Both the position numbers and the translations under genes were made by a program. The notes below the pieces were generated by a model. It saw nothing but the letters and a program-made list of their open reading frames with translations. It was not told the DNA's origin and searched no databases. From contig JAHDCX010000003.1 in NCBI GenBank assembly GCA_020629635.1, positions 143,480 through 207,479 on the forward strand: a DNA stretch of 64,000 bases. Direction: 5' to 3'. Positions 1 to 9,414 of the stretch are shown in pieces (position 1 is the stretch's first letter; each line of letters opens with the position of its first letter). This DNA is from Acidimicrobiales bacterium (GTDB lineage: Bacteria; Actinomycetota; Acidimicrobiia; Acidimicrobiales; SHLQ01).

Positions 1-3000
1 GCCGGCGGTCTGTCCGCACCAGGAACAGGCCGAGGAGCAGAAGCCCGAGGGCGATCTGGACGAGCGTCAACGAGTTCGCGCCCGTGAACGCCAACGGAGG
101 TGGACTCGACACCGCAAACGTGATCTCGGCGCTGTTGTCGTCGGGATCGTCGGGCGTGATGCCGACCGGGTTGGTCACATCGTTCGACAGGATCTCCACC
201 TGATTGGCGAAGTCGCCCGTGGCGTTCATCCGAAGCGAATACTCGATCTCGAAGACTTCGCCGGGGCCGAGTTCGTCGATCGTCCATCGCAGCACGTCGC
301 CATCGCGAACCGTGTCGTCAGGTACCGCCACCACCTCGGTTCCCGACGTTGGTGTGTCGGCGACCTCGATGTCGGTCAGTGTCCGACTGCCGTCGTTCGA
401 GACGATGAGCGTGAAGTCGACAACGTCGCCGAGCTGCGCGGTCTCGGAGTTGGCGAGCTTTTGCACAGAGAAGCTCGCCGGTTGAATGACCTCGGCGGTG
501 TCCGTGCTCGTGATGTCGCTGTTGCAGAAGGCCAACGAACGATCGTCACAGTCGGTACCGGTGTCTTCGACCGGCGAAGTTCCGACCACGGTCGCAACGT
601 TCTCGAAGAAGTCCACGATCAGCTCAACCTCGGTGATCGAACAGGTCCACGCCTCGGACTCGCCAGGCGCCAATGCAGCGATGGACCGCTCGCACTCGGG
701 GACGGCCGGGTCGATCGCCTCGATGTCGGTGAGCTCGACGTTGCCGGTGTTGGTCACCTCGAGGCGCCACACGGCCTGATCGCCCGTGGCGACGACGGCC
801 TGCTCACCCCAGTGCGTTGGATCGTCGATGTCGCAGTCGTCGACAACGCACACCGTCTTGTTCATCTCGATTGCCGGTCCGGATCCGAAGTGGTGCGCGG
901 CGTCCTCGCCCGAAGATGGCGTGACGGGCGTCGTACCGTCGGGATTGGTCACGAGCGTCAGCGGCGGCAATCCCGTATCGGGATCGATCGGCTCACCCGG
1001 AGTCGGAATCGCTGGCGACCCGGTCACGGTCCCGACATTCACATAGGCGCCTGCGGTCACGAGCTGAATCTCGCTCGTGCAGGTCATCGTGTCACGACCG
1101 GCAGCATCGCCGAATGGCGCGAGGACGGTGGCGGGGCAGGTCACCGCTACGCCTTGATCGTCGGTCACGACGACATCGGTGAGCCAGACACTGCCCGTGT
1201 TGGTGACCACATAGGTCCACGACACCGGATCGTCGATCGCCAAGTACGGGCCGGGGGCTTCGTCGGCGTCTTCGCCGTTGACGAACTTCTCGATCTCGAC
1301 CGAGGAGGACCAGCCATAGTGAGAAGCCGTGTCGCCGCCCGTGAGCGTTGCACCCGGCACGGTCGATCCGTCCGGTGCGGTCGTTTCCGGTCCGGTTCCC
1401 TCGACGACTGCGGAGTTCGTGTACTGGCCAAGCGTCGCGAGGCCGGTGGCCTCGAAGATCCAGGTTTCACCGACATCGAGCTCATCGTCGGCGTCGTCAT
1501 CACCCGAGACGAGGTCGGCGACGGTCAGCACCCAATCGTCGGCGGGGTCACTCGGGGTCCCGGCATCGTCGGTCACGGACACGTCGGTCAACGCGGTGTT
1601 CGAGGTGTTGGTGACCTCGTAGCGCCAATCAACGGCTTGACCGGGCTCAACGAACAGGCCCGGATCGGTGTCCGCTCCGTCGCCATTCACGCTCTTGGCG
1701 ATCGCGATCCCGCCATCGGTTCCGAAGAGTTCTGCGTCGTCGTCGCTCGTGACTTCCTCGCCTGGGTCGCTCGACCCGTCAGGAAGCGTCGTGTCGGGAG
1801 CGTCTCCGGAAACGGCGGCCGTGTTCGTGAAGGCGCCTGGTGTGGCGGTGCCGTCCACGACGAAGGTCCACGTCTCGCCGGGATCGAGTCGACCGTCGTT
1901 GTCGGTGTCGCCAGAGTCCAGGTCGGCGACCGTGAGTGTCCAGTCGTCTCCCGGGTCTCCTGGCGTCCCGTTGTTGTCCACCACCTCGACGTTGTCGAGC
2001 TCGATGTTGCCGGGGTTCGTGACCGTGAAGGTCCACTCGATCGGCGAACCGGTCGGCACGAAGATGCTCGATCCCGAGCTGGTGTTCACGGCCTTGTCGA
2101 CCTCGATCGCGGGCGAGGTACCGAAGTACTCGCTGTCGTCGGTGTCTGAGGCTTCGTCGCCGTCGACGGTCGAGCCGTCGTCGGCAATCGTGTCCGGCCC
2201 ATCGCCAGACGCGGTTGCCGTATTCTCGTAGCCGCCCGACACTGCAGTACCCACCGCTTCGAACACCCAGGTCTCGTCGAGATCGAGCAGCGAGTTCATG
2301 TTGTCGTCGCCGGAGAGAAGCAGGGTGCCGAAGTCGTCGGTGGCGTTTGCGGATGTGCCGTTGTCGTCAACCACCGTCACGTTTGCGATCGGCACGTTGC
2401 CGGTGTTGGTCACCGTGTAGGTCCACGTCACATCGGCGCCTTCGGCGATGAATGGCACATCCCCAGCACCGGTGTCGACGGTATTGGTCACCTTTTCGAC
2501 GTTGATCCCAGGGTCGGTACCGAAGTGATGGGTGGTGTCGGAGTCAGCGAAGGATTCGCCCGGCGTCGTCGACCCATCGGGGTTGGTCGTCTCCGGTCCT
2601 GTTCCCTCGACCGTCGCCGTGTTCTCGTACGCCCCAGCCGTTGCCGTGCCGGTGATCTCGTAGATCCACGTCTCGGTCGGTTCGAGAATCGAGTTGTTGT
2701 TGGCGTCACCGCTGATCAAGGTCGCCGGACCTTCTTGATCGTCGGTCACCGAGACGTTCGAGACCGGCGTGTTTGACGTGTTGGTGACGGTGTAGGTCCA
2801 GGTGATGTCGTCACCAGTTGCGATGTTTGGACCAGGCGCGGCGCTCGAGTCCTGGCCGTTCACTCGCTTGTCGACCTCGATGCCGCCCCCATCTGCACCG
2901 AAGTACGAGGCCGGGTCCGAGTCGAGTACCGGCCCCTCTGGACCGACGGGGTCGGCCGCAACAGCGGCGAAGTTCGTGTACAGACCTTCGACCGCGGTCC

Positions 3001-6000
3001 CGGTCGCCGGCGCCTCGAACAGCCACGTTTCATCGGTGTCGAGGAGTCCATCACTATCGGTGTCTCCCGAGAGGAGGGCAGCGTCGGTGATCGTCCAGTC
3101 ATCGGAATCGTCCGCAGGCGTTCCGGCGTCGTCGACGATGGTGACACCATCGAGAGGAATCACGCCCGGGTTCGTCACCCGGTAGGTCCACTCCACGACA
3201 CCGCCCACCGGCACGTAAACCCCCGGAGCGGCGTTGGCATCCTGTCCATTGACGAACTTCTCGACGACGATGTCGGGTGAACCGGCGGGCACGTCGACCT
3301 CGGCCGCATCATCGTCCGAGACCATGCCAGACACCACACCATCCGCGGTGACCGAAGCGGTGTTGACAAAGCCGTCGACAACGTTCGTGCTGGTACAGAG
3401 CCATGCCACGGAGTCATTCGGAACGATCTGGGCGAGGTCCGCCTCGGTGACTTCGGTTCGGGCACAGTCACTCTCGACCGGGTCGGTGACGACCACGTTC
3501 TCGAGGACTTGGTAGCCGTCGTTGGTCACGATGATTCGCCAGAGGGCGTCCTCGGTGTAGTCGACGGTCGCCGTGTCGGCCCAACCACCCGTGCCAACGG
3601 CATCGCCCACCGCACAGGAGTTGTCCGCAAGCGTGCAGATCTCCTTCTGGATGGCAATCGAGGGCGGACCTACGAGGCCGATGTCGAGGGTGAGGTTCGA
3701 GAAGTCGTCGAGCGTCTCGTCGAACAGGCCCGCAGGGTTGTCGCCGAGCGGCTCCTCGCCAACGGGCAGCTGTCCAGGGGCCGGCGCGATGGCCGAAAGC
3801 GTGATCGTGTTGGTCTCGACGCCGTCGGCGGTCTCGGTTCCGGCGGTGATGCCGTGCTGGTCGTTGTCCTCGTTGAAGTCGTCGTCTTCGGTGCCGGTCA
3901 CAGGGGTGACCACCCAGTCGGCGAGCACGCCGCCCGCAGCGAAGTCCGACGCCGGAATCGTCAGCTCGTAGTCACCAGAGGCCAAGAGGTCGAACAAGAA
4001 GCGCCCGCCTCCGAGCACACTCGTATCGGTCGTGCCCACGAGCGTGCCATCCGGACGACGCAGTTCGACGGTGACGCCGTCGGGTGCCGGAATGTCGATC
4101 GTGGGGTCGAAGGCGCCGTCGCCATCGGCGTCGGCGAAGATGAAGTCACCGATCGAGAAGGAGGCGATCCGAACGGTCACGTTGTTCGACCGCAAGAACT
4201 GCTCGGGCGGCAACGTGGCCGAATCGAGCCCGAAGCGGTTCGTGTAGAGGTCGCCTGGCGTGTTGCCACGGGCCTCCATCGTGAAGTCGATCAGCATGCC
4301 CTGACGAGGGTTTCCATCAACCTCGAGGTCGTAGTTCGAGGTGAACTTCAGCGCGGTCACGTCGGCGAACGTCGTCGGGCATGTTCCGGCGACGCCGCTG
4401 GACTGGGTAAACGATCCGGCTGCGTAGCTGCACCAGACCGTGACTCCGTCGACTGCGTTGGCGTCGGGGTCGTAGGTGATGAGGGTGGGGTCCGTCGCAG
4501 AGTATTCGAAGAGACCGAGCGTGGCGAAAGGGTCACCGCCACCCGGTGTCGATCCGTCGAGCCACGTGATCGTCGGCTCGCCTGCCAGTTCGTACGTCCC
4601 GGTGTAGTCGGACTCTGGGTCTCGTTCGGAGAGCCCGCCGAGACCGTCGCCGGCATGCGGAAAGACATCAATCAACGTCGGCGGCTGAACGGTGAACGTG
4701 CTCGAGAAGTTCGAGAAGCCGAGCTGGAACTCCTGATCGTCGTCGAGATCGTCGAGGGTGAGGTCGACGGACTTCGACACCTGAATCGACCCGGCTTGCT
4801 CGAGAACAATGGTGTGATCGTCGGACCGTTGCGACAACGACGAGATCACGTTGTCGGCGCGCATCTCGGCGTAGTTGATGACCGACGTCCCGTTCGGGGC
4901 CAGCGGGTCAGAGTCGGTGCAGATCACGAGTCGATCGAGAGCGACGTTGGCAGGACGATCGCCCAGCACCCACGTGAGACGGGTGTATCCGGGAGCGGAG
5001 GACCCGTCGAGGGCGGTGTTTGGTTCCACCAGTCCCGCAGGTGTGCCCCCAGCCGTCGCGGCAGTACACGTGGCGTTGTACGTGACCTCGGGAGGGAGAA
5101 CGTCGACGATCGTCACATTCGTGGCCTCTGCGCCGTCGACGGTCGACGAGATCGTCGGGATGAGTTCCCAGACGATCTGGTTACCAGCGAGCGTTGCGCC
5201 TGCCTCTCCCACATCGGCGAAGGGAACGAGGCTGCGCTTTTGGAGGCGGATCTGTGCACGCGTGAGCGTGACGCGGTCGCCGTCGGTGTTGCTCGTCTCC
5301 GGCGAGGGGCGGTACTCGCGGTTACGCCAGCCGGGCAACCATTCGTCGGTCCGGACGTTGCCGAAGTTCGCAAGAACCGTCCCGGTTGGAATCAGATCGC
5401 CAGCGTGGGGGCCGCCGTTGAACGTGTCGCGGGCCTGGAGTGGCACGTTGAGCCGCATGAATTCTCCCGACGCGAGCGAGTTGGTTGGATCGACGAAACG
5501 CGCTCGTACGGCGTTCACGGCGTCGATGCCGCCCGGGACAGCATTGGGGTCTGCGAACCACCCGTCGGGGAAGACCGCCAGGTCATCATCGCAAAACGTC
5601 GAGCGCTGGACATCCCACGTGCCATCCCATCGGTTGGTCAACACGTTGAAGCCATCCACGAGTGGGTCGTCGCCGGTGAAGTCAGCCGACGCATACTCGA
5701 CAATGAAGTTCGATGGCCAGGCTGCGTTGTTTTGATCCTGAGCAGTCCGGTATGTCCCGATGTAGGCGTAGTCGCTCGGCGTGACGCCGAGGTTCGATCG
5801 GTCGGTCAACACCATGGTCGCGTTGTCGAACACATCACACACGACGGGATTGTTGAGCCCTTGAGTACCACTGTTGCGGAAGTCGACGAGGCCGTGGAAG
5901 AACTGTCCTGGCTCGATCTCGCCATCGCCACCGTGCGAACCGGTCTGCCCAGACACCAGAGGGTGGCTCGTGCCGTTGATGTTCATCGGCGATCCTCGGA

Positions 6001-7729
6001 GGTACTTGGTCCACGCCCCCGCAACTCGAAGCTCGAACGTCGTCGGGCCGATCATGTTGTTCGATCGTGAACCATCCTCCATTGGTGCCTGGTTGTAACC
6101 GGGCTCAACCCCATCGCCGTAGTTCGAGGTACCCGACGTGCCGTTGGGGTCGAAGTCTTCGATCGAGTTGTAGAGCTGAATGGCGCCGTTGCCGTTGTCC
6201 ATCACGCCATCCTCGGCGTCGATGACGCGGAAGGGAATGAAGATCTGGGCCCGGTAGAAGCCGACGTAGAACGGGCCGGCAGAGAGGTCAGCACCACCCA
6301 TCCGTTGCGTCGGATAGCGCAGACCCGACATGTCCAAGCCGCTAATTGTCATTTCGTAGGGACTGTTCAGATCAGCCGGATCAGTTCGACTGAATCCGCA
6401 GGTACCCGAATCGATAACCTTCGAGTCCGGATACTGTGCGGTGCCGTGGTACGACTCGACGCCCAGAACGACCTCGGGCCAGTTCCAATTCGGGTGTGGT
6501 CGACACTCAATCATCTCGTACTCGATGGGATACGGCGTCGTACCGTCACTTGCGAAAGCGAACACATTCTCTGTGAACGTGAAGGGCTGTTCGAGCGCCT
6601 CGATACCGACGGCACGATCCGAACCGATGCCGAAGCTGAAGTAGGTGCGGTAGCCCTCCTCCGGACCGTTTCCGATATCGCGGACGATGATGTCCTGATG
6701 ACGGAACTGGAACTTGTCGATGTCGAAGCGAGGTGAGGCGGAGATCTCGAAACTGTCGGTCTCGGGAACATCGTCGGGCACGGCGTTGGGTTCGCCGCCC
6801 GCACCGTTCGAGTAGACACGTTGCGTTGTGGTGAAGCTCGATCCGTTGGGAGACGTGCCCTTGGCCTTGATCGAGGTCGAGAATGACTCCTGGCCGCCCT
6901 CGGTGAATTCGCCGAGGTTGCAGATCAGCGTGACCGATCCGTCGGGATTCTCGACGATGGAGGAGATCGGGTTGGTTCCGCCCGAGCCGGACGGGGGCGC
7001 GACGCAGACGACGGGGATCGACTCGAAGGCCATTTCGGCGCCACCGGACGGGATGATCGTCTGTTCGAAGATGACGTCGCTGAGGTTGGGGGCTCCCGGC
7101 TCGTAGTTGTCGGCCGTGACCGACCAGACGAACTGGGTGATGTCCTGGGTTCGCACGACACCGTTGTCGGGTCCGCAGTCTTCGCCGTCCGCGATCGTGT
7201 CGGACGGATCGGCGCAGGCGCCGTCGAGATTGAAGTCTGGAGTGCCGTCGATGATTCCGGGACCGAAGTAGCCGAGGCCCAGCTCGGGCCGCGGCCGAAC
7301 AGCTGCGCCGATGACGATGTCGTCGGTCGCGCCGAGCACGATCGGATCGCTGCGTCCGACCTTCTCATTGCCGGCGATCGGATTGATCTGGTTGTCCACG
7401 GTCGCATCGGACACGAGGAAGTTGTCCGGCGACGTCACCCGAACCCGGTAGGTGCCCTCGGGTTGGTTCTCGAACACGAACGCACCGTCGGGTCCGGTGG
7501 TCACCGGTCCAGCAACGATGAGCCCAGTCGTGGCGTCTCGCAACTCGACTTGAGCGCCGGCGAGGGGGTTCTCGTCAGCGTCGAGCAGACCATCGGCGTT
7601 CACGTCTCGAAATGCCACACCGGAGATCGCTGGCGGCGAGGCCGCCTCGAGGGGGCTGAAGCTGAGCAGCGACGCAAAGAGCGCTAGTGCGGTGAGTACG
7701 CGTGCAGACGTGAGCCAACCAATCCTCAT
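1..7729 (-). CDS. Giant LAFTG-anchored surface protein with tandem Ig-like (DUF11/DUF7507-type) repeats; 3' end cut by window
   Basis: An uninterrupted minus-strand frame starts at ATG 7729 and is still open at base 1 (at least 2,576 codons). It opens with a Sec signal peptide (MRIGWLTSARVLTALALF, cleavage near residue 30) and an SdrD_B/Cna-B-like domain around residues 33-95 (GVAFRDVNADGLLDADENP). A large beta-rich region follows, then a second Cna-B-like domain near 1186-1270 (IGDFIFADADGDGAFDP). Residues from about 1355 to 2460 are nine Ig-like repeats with WTYTVTNTGN-type cores. The C terminus is LAFTG (2546-2550), a hydrophobic helix and Arg/Asp-rich residues, so only a few codons are probably missing. 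DUF11-type repeats are known from long cell-surface stalks. Sortase-like or other C-terminal processing at LAFTG is inference. Adhesion or envelope architecture is the likely role. Confidence 0.88.
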   Translation of the reverse strand, partial: MRIGWLTSARVLTALALFASLLSFSPLEAASPPAISGVAFRDVNADGLLDADENPLAGAQVELRDATTGLIVAGPVTTGPDGAFVFENQPEGTYRVRVTSPDNFLVSDATVDNQINPIAGNEKVGRSDPIVLGATDDIVIGAAVRPRPELGLGYFGPGIIDGTPDFNLDGACADPSDTIADGEDCGPDNGVVRTQDITQFVWSVTADNYEPGAPNLSDVIFEQTIIPSGGAEMAFESIPVVCVAPPSGSGGTNPISSIVENPDGSVTLICNLGEFTEGGQESFSTSIKAKGTSPNGSSFTTTQRVYSNGAGGEPNAVPDDVPETDSFEISASPRFDIDKFQFRHQDIIVRDIGNGPEEGYRTYFSFGIGSDRAVGIEALEQPFTFTENVFAFASDGTTPYPIEYEMIECRPHPNWNWPEVVLGVESYHGTAQYPDSKVIDSGTCGFSRTDPADLNSPYEMTISGLDMSGLRYPTQRMGGADLSAGPFYVGFYRAQIFIPFRVIDAEDGVMDNGNGAIQLYNSIEDFDPNGTSGTSNYGDGVEPGYNQAPMEDGSRSNNMIGPTTFELRVAGAWTKYLRGSPMNINGTSHPLVSGQTGSHGGDGEIEPGQFFHGLVDFRNSGTQGLNNPVVCDVFDNATMVLTDRSNLGVTPSDYAYIGTYRTAQDQNNAAWPSNFIVEYASADFTGDDPLVDGFNVLTNRWDGTWDVQRSTFCDDDLAVFPDGWFADPNAVPGGIDAVNAVRARFVDPTNSLASGEFMRLNVPLQARDTFNGGPHAGDLIPTGTVLANFGNVRTDEWLPGWRNREYRPSPETSNTDGDRVTLTRAQIRLQKRSLVPFADVGEAGATLAGNQIVWELIPTISSTVDGAEATNVTIVDVLPPEVTYNATCTAATAGGTPAGLVEPNTALDGSSAPGYTRLTWVLGDRPANVALDRLVICTDSDPLAPNGTSVINYAEMRADNVISSLSQRSDDHTIVLEQAGSIQVSKSVDLTLDDLDDDQEFQLGFSNFSSTFTVQPPTLIDVFPHAGDGLGGLSERDPESDYTGTYELAGEPTITWLDGSTPGGGDPFATLGLFEYSATDPTLITYDPDANAVDGVTVWCSYAAGSFTQSSGVAGTCPTTFADVTALKFTSNYDLEVDGNPRQGMLIDFTMEARGNTPGDLYTNRFGLDSATLPPEQFLRSNNVTVRIASFSIGDFIFADADGDGAFDPTIDIPAPDGVTVELRRPDGTLVGTTDTSVLGGGRFLFDLLASGDYELTIPASDFAAGGVLADWVVTPVTGTEDDDFNEDNDQHGITAGTETADGVETNTITLSAIAPAPGQLPVGEEPLGDNPAGLFDETLDDFSNLTLDIGLVGPPSIAIQKEICTLADNSCAVGDAVGTGGWADTATVDYTEDALWRIIVTNDGYQVLENVVVTDPVESDCARTEVTEADLAQIVPNDSVAWLCTSTNVVDGFVNTASVTADGVVSGMVSDDDAAEVDVPAGSPDIVVEKFVNGQDANAAPGVYVPVGGVVEWTYRVTNPGVIPLDGVTIVDDAGTPADDSDDWTITDAALLSGDTDSDGLLDTDETWLFEAPATGTAVEGLYTNFAAVAADPVGPEGPVLDSDPASYFGADGGGIEVDKRVNGQDSSAAPGPNIATGDDITWTYTVTNTSNTPVSNVSVTDDQEGPATLISGDANNNSILEPTETWIYEITGTATAGAYENTATVEGTGPETTNPDGSTTPGESFADSDTTHHFGTDPGINVEKVTNTVDTGAGDVPFIAEGADVTWTYTVTNTGNVPIANVTVVDDNGTSANATDDFGTLLLSGDDNMNSLLDLDETWVFEAVGTAVSGGYENTATASGDGPDTIADDGSTVDGDEASDTDDSEYFGTSPAIEVDKAVNTSSGSSIFVPTGSPIEWTFTVTNPGNIELDNVEVVDNNGTPGDPGDDWTLTVADLDSGDTDNDGRLDPGETWTFVVDGTATPGAFTNTAAVSGDAPDTTLPDGSSDPGEEVTSDDDAELFGTDGGIAIAKSVNGDGADTDPGLFVEPGQAVDWRYEVTNTSNTALTDVSVTDDAGTPSDPADDWVLTVADLVSGDDDADDELDVGETWIFEATGLATLGQYTNSAVVEGTGPETTAPDGSTVPGATLTGGDTASHYGWSSSVEIEKFVNGEDADEAPGPYLAIDDPVSWTYVVTNTGSVWLTDVVVTDDQGVAVTCPATVLAPFGDAAGRDTMTCTSEIQLVTAGAYVNVGTVTGSPAIPTPGEPIDPDTGLPPLTLVTNPDGTTPVTPSSGEDAAHHFGSGPAIEMNKTVCVVDDCDIDDPTHWGEQAVVATGDQAVWRLEVTNTGNVELTDIEAIDPAVPECERSIAALAPGESEAWTCSITEVELIVDFFENVATVVGTSPVEDTGTDCDDRSLAFCNSDITSTDTAEVIQPASFSVQKLANSETAQLGDVVDFTLIVSNDGSRTLTDIEVADTPTSGTEVVAVPDDTVRDGDVLRWTIDELGPGEVFEIEYSLRMNATGDFANQVEILSNDVTNPVGITPDDPDDNSAEITFAVSSPPPLAFTGANSLTLVQIALGLLLLGLFLVRTDRR
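330..3670 (-). repeat. Nine diverged coding tandem repeats of about 385-425 bp
   Basis: Within the giant surface-protein gene, repeat units begin near 3660, 3275, 2885, 2510, 2110, 1710, 1305, 880 and 480, reading leftwards. Each starts with a V/I-x-K signature (for example IEVDKRVNGQD, INVEKVTN, VEIEKFVNG). It continues through a W-x-Y/F-x-VTN core, a V-x-DDxGTP segment, and, in most units, a GDxDxDGxLDxxETW calcium-loop-like motif. The units are diverged enough that they are old protein repeats, not recent DNA duplications. Confidence 0.85.
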
Positions 7730-7746
7730 GCTGTGATCGGTCGGCG

Positions 7747-7761
7747 GAAAATGCCATTTTC
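7747..7761. promoter_or_regulatory. 15-bp perfect dyad upstream of the giant surface-protein gene
   Basis: GAAAATG-C-CATTTTC is a perfect inverted repeat with a one-base centre. It lies 17 bp upstream of the ATG at 7729 in an AT-rich patch unlike its surroundings. No Shine-Dalgarno sequence separates it from the start. It may be an operator or overlap the promoter; no binding factor is identified. Confidence 0.35.
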
Positions 7762-7820
7762 GAAAGGGTCGTTCGGCCTACGTGGGCAGAATTGACCAGA
7801 TTGTCACGGAGGGTTGCGGG

Positions 7821-8468
7821 TCAGCGTCGACGCCAGCAGGTCCAGGCCCCGAGTCCGTTCGTTTGCTCGCGCTCGACGACGGCTGCCATGTAGCCGTTGA
7901 GCATCGGGTCGCGGATCCACTCCTCGAAGGGCACGCCGGTCAGCTCCGTGAAACGACGCGACCAGGTCGGCCGGTTGATCTGGGCTCGCCCCCAGTCGTC
8001 GGTCGGGCCGACTGCCGCATCCGGGTCCGGTTCGCCGCCGGACTCGCAGGGAAGGATGATCGATTCGAAGGCATCGAGGCTCGAGCCACCACCGATCGTG
8101 TAGCCGATGACCCACTCGGCGAACGCGTCGTCTCGTTCGGCGTCGGTCAGGCCTCCTTCTTCCTGAAAACGAAGGATCGTTTCTCGCTGTGAGTCGAGGC
8201 GTTCTTCGGAGTGGAGCGCCGCCTGGCGGGCGAAGGCCAGCTGCTCGGTGAGGACCTGGATCTGCTCGGCTTGGGCATCGATGATCGCCTGGACGTCGTC
8301 TGGCGCATCGGTTGCGGGCGCCGACGGAGTGTCGGTGGATGTCTGAGCGCCGCTCCCGGACACGCCGAACAACACGCTCGCCACGAGCGCCGTCAGCAGT
8401 GCGGCGAGGGCGACACGAAATGGCAGGCGTTCGTGGCGGGGCGTCACCGAATCGTAATGTTCATTCAT
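7821..8468 (-). CDS. Secreted or membrane-anchored lysozyme/SLT-fold protein
   Basis: The product is 215 aa. A hydrophobic segment at about 19-38 acts as signal or anchor. It is followed by a low-complexity Thr/Ala/Asp linker and a predicted coiled coil (about 60-105: AQAEQIQVLTEQLAFARQAAL). The C-terminal 90 residues carry the lytic-transglycosylase/resuscitation-factor pattern: a Cys-Glu-Ser-Gly-Gly motif (candidate catalytic Glu), GRAQIN, then GLGAWTCW, with two Cys placed to form a disulfide. Such proteins cleave peptidoglycan between MurNAc and GlcNAc. The fold assignment is firm by motif, the enzymatic activity is inferred. The gene lies upstream of the giant surface protein on the same strand, separated by about 90 bp. 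Confidence 0.72.
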   Translation of the reverse strand: MNEHYDSVTPRHERLPFRVALAALLTALVASVLFGVSGSGAQTSTDTPSAPATDAPDDVQAIIDAQAEQIQVLTEQLAFARQAALHSEERLDSQRETILRFQEEGGLTDAERDDAFAEWVIGYTIGGGSSLDAFESIILPCESGGEPDPDAAVGPTDDWGRAQINRPTWSRRFTELTGVPFEEWIRDPMLNGYMAAVVEREQTNGLGAWTCWRRR

Positions 8469-8544
8469 CGCCGGAGCAGAGTAGGGAGCCCGAGTGACAA
8501 TCAGAACCCGCGGTGACGAAGTTCACCGAACAGGTGTTCGTGGA

Positions 8545-9363
8545 TCAGAAGCTGTCCGGCGCCGCCCGCAACGGCAATCCACCGCCGGCAGACGCTGACC
8601 AGTCGGCAACGAAGCGATAGCGGTCTCCCCGAATCGTCGTTGTCCTCCACTCGATCGGACGCTCGCCGTGTCGTCCGAGCCGCTCCAAGAAGAACGCCGC
8701 ATCGTTTCTTCCCAGACCGAGTTGCTCACGATCCCCGAAGCTCGGGAGCACCGGCGCCAGTCGCTCCCAGCCTCGATCCGGGCGAATCCCGACCCGCCGC
8801 TCGAGCTCGTCATAGAGCGCCGTCCGCGAAAAGTCTGCGTCAAGAAGCGGTGCCGCAATCGACAACGGCAGCCAGGCTCGGTCAACCGCGAGAGGCTCGC
8901 CGTCCGCCCGGCGCAATCGCTCGAGATAGAAAAGACTCTCGGACTCCGCCAGCTCGAGCATGCCCGCGATCTCGGGTTCGGTCACGACGCGACGATCGAG
9001 GACCTCACTCGTTTGGGGCACGCCAGACGATTCGATCGAACGGAACAACGAGTACAACCCGCCGAGTGGCTGCTCGAACTCCGCCCGAGTCACCACGGTC
9101 CCCCGGCCACGCTCGCGACGAAGAACGCCGTCGCGATTGAGGGCACGGATCGCCTCACGAACGGTGTGTCGACTCACTTCGTATGCAGCAACGAGCTGTG
9201 CGTCGGTCGGGAACGAGTCAACGAACTCACCGTTCGCGAGTCGACGATTCAGGTCGGACTCGAGCTGGGCCCACAACGGAAGTGGGCTGCTCCGATCAAG
9301 AGGGTGCGCAGCCAACCCGCTCCAGCGTACCGACGCTTCCTGATCCGTCCGGCCCAAGAGCAC
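8545..9363 (-). CDS. GntR-family regulator, HutC/UTRA type
   Basis: The N-terminal winged helix is recognisable (PLWAQLESDLNRRLANGEF, then FPTDAQLVAAYEVSRHTVREAIRALNRDGVLRRERGRGTVV). A UTRA effector-binding domain follows (FRSIESSGVPQTSEVLDRRVV through FLERLGRHGERPIEWRTTTIRGDRYRF). I place the start at GTG 9363 (272 aa). A TTG at 9315, with GGAG four bases upstream, would give 256 aa, nearer the usual HutC size of about 240-250. The frame stays open far upstream, but that part is antisense to the next gene and I reject it. The gene is divergent from the NHL/FG-GAP surface gene with about 50 bp between starts, so it may control that gene. The effector is unknown. Confidence 0.85.
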   Translation of the reverse strand: MLLGRTDQEASVRWSGLAAHPLDRSSPLPLWAQLESDLNRRLANGEFVDSFPTDAQLVAAYEVSRHTVREAIRALNRDGVLRRERGRGTVVTRAEFEQPLGGLYSLFRSIESSGVPQTSEVLDRRVVTEPEIAGMLELAESESLFYLERLRRADGEPLAVDRAWLPLSIAAPLLDADFSRTALYDELERRVGIRPDRGWERLAPVLPSFGDREQLGLGRNDAAFFLERLGRHGERPIEWRTTTIRGDRYRFVADWSASAGGGLPLRAAPDSF

Positions 9364-9414
9364 TGGGCGATCCGGCCGATGTGCGTCGAGCCGAAATGAC
9401 CGATCAGCACCACC

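Noticed and set aside
461-6070. Long plus-strand open frames (461-2149 and 3509-6070)
   Set aside because: They are antisense to the giant surface-protein gene, have arginine/valine-rich composition without motifs, and arise from high-GC codon bias on the opposite strand.
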